Part shown: piece by piece, positions 42,135-50,349 of the stretch
Layout of the letters: every line of letters begins with the position of its first letter
Numbering within the stretch: position 1 is the first letter of the stretch
Assembly (NCBI GenBank): GCA_035380245.1
Contig: DAOSXA010000001.1
Location: 716,069 to 780,068, forward strand
Direction of reading: 5' to 3'
Source: Candidatus Zixiibacteriota bacterium
GTDB taxonomy: Bacteria; Zixibacteria; MSB-5A5; GN15; FEB-12
DNA: 64,000 nucleotides
Notes under the pieces: generated by a model
What the model saw: only the letters and a program-made list of their open reading frames with translations
What the model was told of the DNA's origin: nothing
Databases searched by the model: none
Made by a program: the position numbers and the translations under genes

Positions 42135-43898
42135 CTAGTATCCCAGCGCCAGCCCGTTTTCGCGCGGATCGGAAGCTCCCTCATAAAGGCCGTCACTCCG
42201 GATCATGATCGCCTGTACATCACCGAACGGCGTTCGTTCCTTGATAACGTGCCCCATTCCGATCAGACCCTGCTTGGTCTGAATGGAAAACTTGCCTTCC
42301 TCAAGGTAGACAATATCAGGCAGCCATTGATGATGGTAACGAGGTTGATCGACCGCTTCCTGCAGCGACATTCCAAAACGTTCGATGTTAATAATCGTCT
42401 GTGCCACCGTCGTGATGATCTTGGACCCACCCGGCGATCCCAATACCAGACAGGGCTTGCCGGAACGGAACACGATCGTCGGCGACATTGACGACAACAT
42501 TCGCTTGCCCGGTTCGATTTTGTTCGCTTCGCCGCCGACCAGACCGAATACATTCGGTTCACCCGGTTTTATCGAGAAGTCATCCATCTCGTTGTTGAGC
42601 AGAAATCCGGCGCCGTCTACCACCAATTTAGAGCCGAACGTAGTGTTAATCGTGTAGGTCATGGAGACGATGTTGCCGTCGGCGTCAAGAATGCTGAAAT
42701 GGGTGGTCTGGTCGGATTCACTGCCAAAGATACCGGGACGAACCTGATCCGATGGACGCGCCTGGGTGGAATCGATCAGTCTGCGACGGCTGTCAAGGTA
42801 GTTCTTGTCCAGCAGTTTGTCCGGTACCGTCCAAAACTCCGGATCACCTAAATGCTCCGACCGATCAGCGTAAGCCAGCTTGGCCGCCTCACAGAAAAGA
42901 TGGATATACTCCGGAGAAGTAGCGGAGTATACCGAAAAATCATAAGGCTCAAGCAGTTTCAATATCTGTCCCAGACATATTCCACCCGATGACGGCGGCG
43001 GCATCGAGTACACTTTCAGCGGGCCGAAATCGAAGCTCAACGGCTCGCGCCACACCGGTTGATAACCGGTCAGATCCTCAGCAGAGATGATCCCGCCGTG
43101 CTCCTTCATGCAGTCAATGATCCTTTGAGCTGTCTCCCCGCTGTAGAAGCCATCGGGACCATCGGTTGCAATTGCCGATAGGGTATTGGCCAAATCGGTC
43201 TGAACAAGCCTGTCTCCAGCTTTAAGTATCCGACCTCCGGGGGCGAAGATTGCCGCAGTCGAAGTGAAAGTTGTGAGGCTATCTTGATAATCATCCAGGG
43301 AAGCCGCCAGATGATTATCCACAATCAATCCGGAATCAGCCAATTCCGCGGCCAGGGTAACCAGCTCTTCCCAGGTGCGACTTCCATACTCCTTCCAGAG
43401 AACATGCAAACCGGCGACCGTACCGGGCACACCGGCAGCTTTAGCCCCAAGTGTGGAAGCATTTGGAATCACATCCCCTTTAGGTGTCTGGTACATCTTT
43501 TCCGTAGCCGCAGCCGGGGCGGTCTCGCGGAAATCAAGCGCTCGAACTTGTCCCGATTCCGCCTCATAGACCAGCGCGAATCCCCCGCCGCCGATATTAC
43601 CCGCTTCCGGGTAAGCCACCGCCAGGGCAAAGCCAACCGCTACGGCGGCATCGAAAGCGTTTCCACCTTGCTGCAGCACCTGAAGTCCGATACGTGTCGC
43701 CACCGGCGATGATGTCGCCACCACCCCGTTCTCATGAAGATGCGAAACGCCGACACCGGAGCATCCGAAAAAGGCAAAGGCGACCGTCGCCAGAACGGCG
43801 ACGGTCACTATCGATGCTATTATGAGCTTGGAACTGAGATTGACTCTGTTACGGTCGTCTTTCGACAAGATAGATATGACCGTCCGGGAAAGTGACAT
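42135..43898 (-). CDS. ggt: Gamma-glutamyltransferase
   Basis: The 587-residue N-terminal-nucleophile hydrolase cleaves glutathione and other gamma-glutamyl compounds in the periplasm. It self-cleaves before the nucleophile Thr in SDQTTHFSI (about residue 398). Other landmarks are GGNAFDAAVAVGFAL, GNIGGGGFALV, MPPPSSGGICLGQ, NNEMDDFS and LGSPGGSKI. A membrane segment or lipoprotein signal (about 25-46, ending FFGCSG) exports it. The ATG lies inside the 3' end of the GH35-like gene, overlapping by 50 nt. No strong ribosome site precedes it, and a later GTG would lose half of the signal, so coupling to the upstream gene seems likely. Confidence 0.93.
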   Translation of the reverse strand: MSLSRTVISILSKDDRNRVNLSSKLIIASIVTVAVLATVAFAFFGCSGVGVSHLHENGVVATSSPVATRIGLQVLQQGGNAFDAAVAVGFALAVAYPEAGNIGGGGFALVYEAESGQVRALDFRETAPAAATEKMYQTPKGDVIPNASTLGAKAAGVPGTVAGLHVLWKEYGSRTWEELVTLAAELADSGLIVDNHLAASLDDYQDSLTTFTSTAAIFAPGGRILKAGDRLVQTDLANTLSAIATDGPDGFYSGETAQRIIDCMKEHGGIISAEDLTGYQPVWREPLSFDFGPLKVYSMPPPSSGGICLGQILKLLEPYDFSVYSATSPEYIHLFCEAAKLAYADRSEHLGDPEFWTVPDKLLDKNYLDSRRRLIDSTQARPSDQVRPGIFGSESDQTTHFSILDADGNIVSMTYTINTTFGSKLVVDGAGFLLNNEMDDFSIKPGEPNVFGLVGGEANKIEPGKRMLSSMSPTIVFRSGKPCLVLGSPGGSKIITTVAQTIINIERFGMSLQEAVDQPRYHHQWLPDIVYLEEGKFSIQTKQGLIGMGHVIKERTPFGDVQAIMIRSDGLYEGASDPRENGLALGY

Positions 43899-46035
43899 TG
43901 AGCTGAATGCCTCCCTTCAAATCCTTGGCGGTAGTCTTGATCGGAACAGCGTTCTCGCCGTCGAACAAGTTGGTCAGTTTGACCTTGGCCGCTTTCATAC
44001 CGGCCGCTTTGAGATCCGCCTTTATGATGACATCCTTGTTGCCGGACTCGAAACCATCGGACAGTTGTCCGGGCGGCGGCGCCACCACGAACAGAAGACT
44101 CTTCTTCTCGCCCACATGGAAGGAGATATCGACCGAAGGATCACTGCAATACAGATATGATACCACTCCGGTACTCTCCAGCACCGATTCGAGGAAAGCC
44201 AGTTTCTGATGGTTGCCGCCTGAGGCAATGTCGAAGCTGAACAGGAAAAGTTGTCCTTTGAAACGCGAGGAACAAACACCAACTACTTTGGAGCCGGCCT
44301 TACAAAGTTTCTTAACCTTCGACTCATCACCGGAGCGGATTGAACCGTAGACATTACAGGGGAATTCGCCGTTCTTATGAGAGACGGTGTTGATATGATA
44401 ATCAACCGTTGTCCTGATCCTGAAATGGTTGGCCAGGGTTTGACAGTCTCTGAAATACTCGTCATAACGAGGCATCAAACCGCAAAGCACCACCGTGCAA
44501 CCGGCTTTGGCTAACTCGACTATAGCTTCCTGGTCCGCCTCGGGCATAACTTCCGAGGTTGGTACGAATACAAGACGGTAGTTCTTGATCGACTCCCAAT
44601 CACGATTCTCGCGAATACCGTAACTTAGCTTAAGGCGCATCAGGTCACGACAGAAACCAACCGTGGATCCGTTAAGTAACTGGGGCAAATACGGCATGAT
44701 TTTCTCATGAGACAATCCGCGCAGCCAATAGTAAAGGCGTGATCCAACTACGGCGATATCCGACTTAGTGTCCATCTCCTCGAGACCGACTTCGGTAATA
44801 GCCTGGTTAAACTTAGAAGCAACATCATAACCGTCTGAAATCGTTCCATCGTTATGAAGCGGAGCACCGTACCAATGGTCACGATCAACGAACATGTAAT
44901 GATTCAGTCCCTTGAAACCGGAGGATAACGCTGCTGCCAGATAGAACCGCCGACTGTTGTTGGTTACCGGCGCGATAAGCTGCTCGCGCTTGGCATCGGC
45001 CGCCGCTGCGCCTGACACGAACGACGTCGCGAAAGCAAATCCGTACTCGGCCTTAAGAAACCGCGCCCGAACGCTAAGATCGAAATAATTCCCCTGATCC
45101 GGGAATACATTGGCTCCTAGGAACGGTTGACGGTCATCAGGAACAAGGTTGAAGGCTGGAAGGATATCCCCCGGCTGGAAATAGAGCGAACGATAAATCA
45201 GCGGCTCAACCGTATAGGACGTAAAAACGTCTTCCAGTATCTCCAGATACTCACGGAGCATATACTCCCGGAAACGCATCCAGTCGAGCACCTTGCAGAA
45301 ATCCTTCTGCTCCAAATCCGTAAACTTACGCGGCGGTTCTACCGTATCGAAAGTCTCATTTTTCTCACGGTAAACAGCGTTGAGTTTCTTGATATCTTCG
45401 TAGAGATCCTCAAGAAACCGCGGATAATACTCTGCTACAACATCGGGGTTGTAATCGGCTGAACCTGGATCCAGGCGCCGTCCGAACGATGTTTCATAAT
45501 CAAGCTCCACCATGAACACCGGACCGCGCGGGTGAACGTAATTCTTGGTCACCTCAATGAAATTGCGGAAAAAAGTCTTGAGATGGAACTGGAAGGTCTT
45601 GTGTAAATAACTTGGAAGATACCCGGTTTCCACGCCGTGGTCGTTCTCGAACTTCTGCTCCTGTCCATTACAGTCACGCGCCAGCAGCTTAATGTCGTTG
45701 AACAAGTACTTAGGCAGGCCACCATATTCAAGCTGCCCCCAAACCCAGGGACCGGGACGAAGAATCACCTTGAAGCCGAACTCGCGGGCCAGCTCTAAAA
45801 ATACAACAAGATCCTTCTTTGGATCGGAAAATCCGCTAAAGTCCACATGCTTTGAGGCGTCCTGGTGAACATTCCATGGCACGGCGGTGGAAATGATCCG
45901 GAATCCGGCACGCTTGATCCGCTCAAAACAGATCGACCAATAGCGTTTGTCGATCCGGAAGTAGTGCAGTTCCGCCGAAAACGGATGATAGGTTTCCTTA
46001 CCGATAGAGAACTTATTGCCTATAACACCTAACAT
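43849..46035 (-). CDS. GH35-like beta-galactosidase family protein
   Basis: The 728-residue protein resembles family 35 hydrolases. SAELHYFRIDKRYWSICFERIKRAGFRIISTAVPWNVHQ (about 18-56) matches the SGELHYFR and PWNxHE blocks, except that the terminal E is Q. RPGPWVWGQLEYGGLP (about 93-108) matches RPGPYICAEWDxGGLP. GPVFMVELDYETSFG (about 170) replaces the usual QVENEYG, keeping one Glu but changing the Asn. A C-terminal region (about 460-728) is beta-rich with a glutamine-amidotransferase-like segment. With no signal peptide, it would act in the cytosol. Activity is uncertain because of the altered motifs. Confidence 0.72.
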   Translation of the reverse strand: MLGVIGNKFSIGKETYHPFSAELHYFRIDKRYWSICFERIKRAGFRIISTAVPWNVHQDASKHVDFSGFSDPKKDLVVFLELAREFGFKVILRPGPWVWGQLEYGGLPKYLFNDIKLLARDCNGQEQKFENDHGVETGYLPSYLHKTFQFHLKTFFRNFIEVTKNYVHPRGPVFMVELDYETSFGRRLDPGSADYNPDVVAEYYPRFLEDLYEDIKKLNAVYREKNETFDTVEPPRKFTDLEQKDFCKVLDWMRFREYMLREYLEILEDVFTSYTVEPLIYRSLYFQPGDILPAFNLVPDDRQPFLGANVFPDQGNYFDLSVRARFLKAEYGFAFATSFVSGAAAADAKREQLIAPVTNNSRRFYLAAALSSGFKGLNHYMFVDRDHWYGAPLHNDGTISDGYDVASKFNQAITEVGLEEMDTKSDIAVVGSRLYYWLRGLSHEKIMPYLPQLLNGSTVGFCRDLMRLKLSYGIRENRDWESIKNYRLVFVPTSEVMPEADQEAIVELAKAGCTVVLCGLMPRYDEYFRDCQTLANHFRIRTTVDYHINTVSHKNGEFPCNVYGSIRSGDESKVKKLCKAGSKVVGVCSSRFKGQLFLFSFDIASGGNHQKLAFLESVLESTGVVSYLYCSDPSVDISFHVGEKKSLLFVVAPPPGQLSDGFESGNKDVIIKADLKAAGMKAAKVKLTNLFDGENAVPIKTTAKDLKGGIQLNVTFPDGHIYLVERRP

Positions 46036-46255
46036 ATAACGCCTTATCTATCAACAACTTAATGTTTTTCAGGGCTTTTTTCAGTCTTTCATAATACCAT
46101 AATCACCCTATAAAGTCAACATTATTCACCTAACCAACTGTAGGACTGCCGGTTACAAACACAGCCCAACGAACACCACACCCGGCACATAATAGACCCG
46201 GCACGGACTCGGCAGAGACTAAATCCCGTCACTGTACGGATGAAAGTTTTGATCT

Positions 46256-46296
46256 CGTGTAGTGGGCGGCCTTGCGTCGCCCGCATTGCAGTTGTG
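46256..46296 (-). repeat. 41-bp dispersed repeat (copy B)
   Basis: On the minus strand, cacaactgcaatgcgggcga... matches 17602-17642 at about 35 of 41 positions, including the gcgggcgac/gccgccc hairpin arms. Confidence 0.6.
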
Positions 46297-46389
46297 TCTT
46301 ACTGAATGTCCGGGAGGTGTGCCTCTTCAACATTCCCTTTTGTCTCACGGTCATTGTCACACTCGCCGGAATCACGAAGATTCGACAAT

Positions 46390-46421
46390 AAAAAGCCCCC
46401 GGCAAGAGCGCCGGGGGCTTG
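46390..46421 (-). terminator. Terminator of the type IX-tail protein gene
   Basis: On the minus strand, aagcccccggc / gccgggggctt is followed by ttttattg. Confidence 0.9.
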
Positions 46422-46443
46422 ATAATCTATCGTAACCAACAGG

Positions 46444-47322
46444 TTACTTCATCAATACCATTTTCTTGGTGTCAACGAAGTTGTCGGTCTGCAGGCGATA
46501 GAAATAAATGCCCGAAGAGACCGAACTGCCGCCGTCGGAATAGCCGTCCCAGTCAACCGTGTAGGAACCGGCCGCCATGGTCTCATCGACCAGAGTCGCG
46601 ACCTGCTGTCCCAAAACGTTGTAAACGACCAGTGATACGTTGGCGCGAGATTTCACGTCGAACTGAATCTGGGTCGAAGAGTTGAACGGGTTCGGGTAGT
46701 TCTGACCAAGTGACCAGGCTTCCGGAAGACCTGAGCCGGGGCGATCAGATATATTGAGCGGATCAATAATAGTATAACAATGCGGGCCATCCCATGTCGG
46801 GAAATAGTCAACAGATGTCGCCCATTTCCAGAGACCCGAAGGCGGATAGTAACTTGAGTCGAGACAGATCGTTTTTCCGTGGTTGGAGATATCCAATGGG
46901 CCAATCGTCAACGTTATTACTCTATCATCAAAGCCAACGGCCATACCTGATCCAAACATTTTGAAAGTACTGAAACCAACCGTGTCGGAGGCGTTGCCAG
47001 TGACACGAGTAGTATCGTCTATGAACAGACCGCCGTCCATCATAGTTTTCGTCAGCGTCCCAAGTGTATCCCCGGACACGTCCGACCATTCAGCGCCGTT
47101 TTCAGAATAAAAGCGAAATCCGTTGGTTGTTCCAGAGATGGCTTCAGTAGTACTGTTGGTAAACCTGATATAGAAAACTACTTCCTGACCGGTCTTGAGA
47201 GAGTCGGTCGAAGTGGGGCTGGCTGTTTCTGCAACCACCTGATCAAGGGTGATACTCTGACCGAACGCCGAAACTCCGGAAAGGACCATAAGTCCAAGTA
47301 AAACAATTAGCATTTTCTTCAT
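46444..47322 (-). CDS. Secreted protein with type IX-like C-terminal sorting domain
   Basis: The 292-residue protein has a signal peptide (MKKMLIVLLGLMVLSGVSAFG). Its beta-sandwich domain (about 22-185: LKTGQEVVFYIRFTNSTTE, VGFDDRVITLTIGPLDIS) is cohesin- or BACON-like in look but not named with confidence. The C-terminus (about 205-292) is the FlgD-like T9SS type A sorting domain. It contains WSLGQNYPNPFNSSTQIQF, SLVVYNVLGQQVATLVDE, GSYTVDWDG, SSGIYFYRLQT and the terminal KKMVLMK. Such tails are recognised by the PorU/gliding-type secretion system or act as Ig-like anchors in FCB bacteria. AGGAG precedes the ATG at a long 12-nt spacing. Confidence 0.88.
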   Translation of the reverse strand: MKKMLIVLLGLMVLSGVSAFGQSITLDQVVAETASPTSTDSLKTGQEVVFYIRFTNSTTEAISGTTNGFRFYSENGAEWSDVSGDTLGTLTKTMMDGGLFIDDTTRVTGNASDTVGFSTFKMFGSGMAVGFDDRVITLTIGPLDISNHGKTICLDSSYYPPSGLWKWATSVDYFPTWDGPHCYTIIDPLNISDRPGSGLPEAWSLGQNYPNPFNSSTQIQFDVKSRANVSLVVYNVLGQQVATLVDETMAAGSYTVDWDGYSDGGSSVSSGIYFYRLQTDNFVDTKKMVLMK

Positions 47323-47538
47323 AAGATCTCGAAACTCCTATCTTCTTATAAAAAACGTTTTGTTGTCTTCCAATGTTTAAGATGCCATCAAAATTAGCAA
47401 GTTCCCTTTACTAAAAACACCTCCTTACGATGCTACAGGCATACACCCGCATCCGATGAAGTACACACTCCACACGTTCCTAAATTATACGAGCACCCTA
47501 TATACGAGTCAATAAAAATCAAGCCTTTGGAAACAAAA

Positions 47539-47564
47539 AAGGCGGATCGTAAACGATCCGCCTT
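47539..47564 (-). terminator. Terminator of the subtilisin gene
   Basis: On the minus strand, aaggcggatcg-ttta-cgatccgcctt is followed by ttttt. Confidence 0.9.
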
Positions 47565-47590
47565 CGATTATTCGAAGCATGTTACTCGGC

Positions 47591-49978
47591 TCACGCCGGT
47601 GGCTGTGGTCCGCCATTAAACATGTAGTCGACCAGATAAACCAGATCTTCGATGTTCGGCAATCCGCCCGAGCCGTTGACGTCGATCACGTAGAACGGAT
47701 CGGGGGCCGGGCCGCCGCTGAACATGTAGGCAACCATGAAAACAAGGTCATCGATCGCTATGGCGCCGTCGCAGTTCATATCGCCGCGCAGGCAGGACGG
47801 AACGACAATCTTACCGGCGATATTGACCGGGTAGTAGTCACCCCAGATCGTGGTCATACGCGGAACTTTGGAACCCAGCTTGAGCGTGTCGATCTCCAGC
47901 ACGCCAGCCGAGGCGCTCGGACTGACATAGAAATAGAGATTCGCGATTGGTCCGCTTCCCGGCTGGAGATAATTCGAACCGGCTCCGGTGGCATCCGTGC
48001 GGAAGAGAATACCGTAGTATTGATTGCTCAGTTCAACGTTCTTCTGGACATAATTGAAATACTCCGTTCGTGTTCCGACCACGGAGAAAGAATCAAAGGT
48101 GATGCCCATGGAGTTAGTCATATCGAAATTGAGCTGGATTTCCTTGATCTGAACCGTGTTGGTCAGATTTAGCGGAAGCATGATATGTTCACCCTTGGCG
48201 GCCACGATCGAGTCCATATGAGCAGTGTCGGCCGTTACCCAGACGTAGTTTTTCAGATGTTCTTCACCGGGACCAAGGAGCGAAGCATCGTCTACAACCA
48301 GCGAGACATCATAGATGCCGGGATCGTTGAAGGTGTGAACCGGATTCTGATCGTACGAACTGCCTCCATCGCTGAAAGTCCACTCCCAGGAAGTCGGTGA
48401 GTTGGGAGAAAGGTCGGTGAAATTAACGGTTAGCGGAGCTTGACCCTCAGTGTAATCAGCGCTGAATTTGGCATTGCCGAGATCGGCCAAGGCGTTGTAG
48501 GCATCGATACGACCGGAGCCAAGGAGCTGGTCATAGCTCGGATTTACTCCATAGATATCATCGGCCGTACTCTCGATCAGAGAGTCCACCTGAGATTTGG
48601 TCAGCGAAGGCATTGTCGAACGAATGAGACCCGCCAGACCAGCCACCATCGGGCATGCCATCGAGGTGCCACCCTGGGTTGCGACAGTGTTCGTGTGCGA
48701 AGCACCATAGGTGTAGGTCGAAAGGATAGATTCACCAAAGGCCGAAACATCCACCCAGACACCGTAATTGGAGAAACTGGACTTCACATCGCCACTACCA
48801 ACCGAAGCCACTGAAAGAACTTCGATACCGCTCGGATCATAATCAAGGTAATCCGGGCAGTTGCAGTTATCGTTTCCGGCGGCATGGCAGATAGTCACAT
48901 CGGCGGAGTCAACTAAAGTCATAGCTGCGTTCATAGTTGTGGTGCTCGAAGAGCCCCAGGAGCAGGATACTATCTTAGCGCCGTTACGGGCAGCGTACTG
49001 GATAGCTGAGCCACAATTGTTCGAGTTAACATAACCGCTGCCGTCGCTGGCGCTGGCGCCAACTCTCAGACACATGATGCGAATGCCCCGGAATGATCGA
49101 TGACCACCGAACCAGCCTCCGGCCATGGAGGAAACATTGACGCCGTTGTTGGTAGCTGCGGCCGCAATACCGGCACAATGCGTACCGTGACCGTTGAAGT
49201 CTATCGGATCCGGATCGGGGGTACCGCCGTCCTCAAGGGGATGAACCGTAATGCCGGTGAATCCCGTGAAGAAATCGTAACCGATCAGATCGTCGACAAC
49301 TCCGTTGCCGTCATCGTCGATACCGTTCAGATCATCGGTATCATAAACAACATGGTCGCCGTCCACATCTTCACCGGGATTGACCCAAATGTTGTCGGTC
49401 AAGTCGGGGTGCAAATAACCAACACCGGAATCAACTATGGCGAAGATAATTGAATCAGAACCGGTCTCAATGTCCCAGGCGCCTCGGAGATTCATATTGG
49501 TGCTGACAATGTGGTACTGACTGGTCCATGACGGATCATTAGGATCTTTCGCCAGCGGCATGGCCCAGACCGGCTCAGCCTGACGAATATGCGGATTCTG
49601 CATGAGAGCATCGATCACCTCATTGAGGTCGATGTTCTCGGGGAACTTCAACTCGTAATACCGAGTAAAATCCACCTTATTGGAGTTCTTATCGGGACGC
49701 TCCTTCTCCCAGGGGAAAATGCTGCGTGCCTGACTAACCTGATATTTAGCCATGACATCATCGAGGGTCGGTACAGCAAAACTGGCCAGACCAAAAGAAG
49801 TGCTTAGACTGGCAACGTTTACGTCATCCTCAAGAACGACCGTAACCAGCCCGGGCATGATATGAGGTTCCGGTTGATCCGCTCCCTCAACTACCACTGC
49901 TGTAGCCGATCCGGCAAAAATCAGGGTCAGCGCAGCCAAGAATACGGCAGCGAGGAAAGCCTTGCCCATCATTTGCAT
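47591..49978 (-). CDS. S8 subtilisin-like protease with PKD, cohesin-like and dockerin-like modules
   Basis: The 795-residue exported protease has a signal peptide (about 1-28), then an inhibitor-I9-like propeptide (about 40-145). The subtilisin domain (about 150-495) carries the triad: Asp in AIVDSGVGYLHPDL, His in NGHGTHCAG and Ser in GGTSMACPMVAGL. A PKD domain follows (about 505-580: SWEWTFSDGGSSYDQNPVHTF). Next is a beta domain (about 585-725) with VAAKGEHIMLPLNLTNTVQIKEIQLNFDM, which looks like a cohesin. The end is a dockerin-like pair, GDMNCDGAIAIDDLVFMVAYMF and IDVNGSGGLPNIEDLVYLVDYMF. I chose the ATG at 49978 because GGAGAG lies 6 nt upstream; a GTG just before it is closer. It is probably extracellular. 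Confidence 0.92.
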   Translation of the reverse strand: MQMMGKAFLAAVFLAALTLIFAGSATAVVVEGADQPEPHIMPGLVTVVLEDDVNVASLSTSFGLASFAVPTLDDVMAKYQVSQARSIFPWEKERPDKNSNKVDFTRYYELKFPENIDLNEVIDALMQNPHIRQAEPVWAMPLAKDPNDPSWTSQYHIVSTNMNLRGAWDIETGSDSIIFAIVDSGVGYLHPDLTDNIWVNPGEDVDGDHVVYDTDDLNGIDDDGNGVVDDLIGYDFFTGFTGITVHPLEDGGTPDPDPIDFNGHGTHCAGIAAAATNNGVNVSSMAGGWFGGHRSFRGIRIMCLRVGASASDGSGYVNSNNCGSAIQYAARNGAKIVSCSWGSSSTTTMNAAMTLVDSADVTICHAAGNDNCNCPDYLDYDPSGIEVLSVASVGSGDVKSSFSNYGVWVDVSAFGESILSTYTYGASHTNTVATQGGTSMACPMVAGLAGLIRSTMPSLTKSQVDSLIESTADDIYGVNPSYDQLLGSGRIDAYNALADLGNAKFSADYTEGQAPLTVNFTDLSPNSPTSWEWTFSDGGSSYDQNPVHTFNDPGIYDVSLVVDDASLLGPGEEHLKNYVWVTADTAHMDSIVAAKGEHIMLPLNLTNTVQIKEIQLNFDMTNSMGITFDSFSVVGTRTEYFNYVQKNVELSNQYYGILFRTDATGAGSNYLQPGSGPIANLYFYVSPSASAGVLEIDTLKLGSKVPRMTTIWGDYYPVNIAGKIVVPSCLRGDMNCDGAIAIDDLVFMVAYMFSGGPAPDPFYVIDVNGSGGLPNIEDLVYLVDYMFNGGPQPPA

Positions 49979-50349
49979 CACATGCTCTCCAATTCTATAA
50001 AGATATTAGCTCTCGTATGTCCTTACTATCTATTTACGTCAAAGTCTGTCAGTAATTTAGCCTAACTCGACAAGGCATGGCTTTTTTGACTCATTCATTA
50101 ACAACAGGATTGCGAAATCCACTGGACTGCACGTCTGCAACCGATATCAGGCTCTCTGCCCAAATGCCTGCCGTGTAGGAACTAAAGTGAGAACCGACTG
50201 ATTCAGGCGGCCCTCGGCGGTATGACTCGTTTACAATATAGTAACTTACGGGGATTTTCCAAACAAAAAAGAGGCCGTCTCCACTTAGGTGGAAACGGCC
50301 TCAGGCTTATTGCCAGGGAATCCTTTCGGATCCCTTTATAATTCAAGCC
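49979..50349. other. Non-coding stretch upstream of the subtilisin gene
   Basis: The stretch holds the subtilisin promoter side and, at 50264-50301, the terminator of the next minus-strand gene. No clear sigma70 promoter was recognised. Confidence 0.6.
50264..50301 (-). terminator. Terminator of the 1112-residue dockerin protein gene
   Basis: On the minus strand, gaggccgtttccac / gtggagacggcctc with loop ctaa is followed by tttttt. Confidence 0.9.

Larger units (their letters stand above)
46036..46443. other. Non-coding stretch with repeat and terminator
   Basis: The stretch holds copy B of the 41-bp repeat (46256-46296) and the minus-strand terminator at 46390-46421. No gene is supported. 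Confidence 0.6.
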
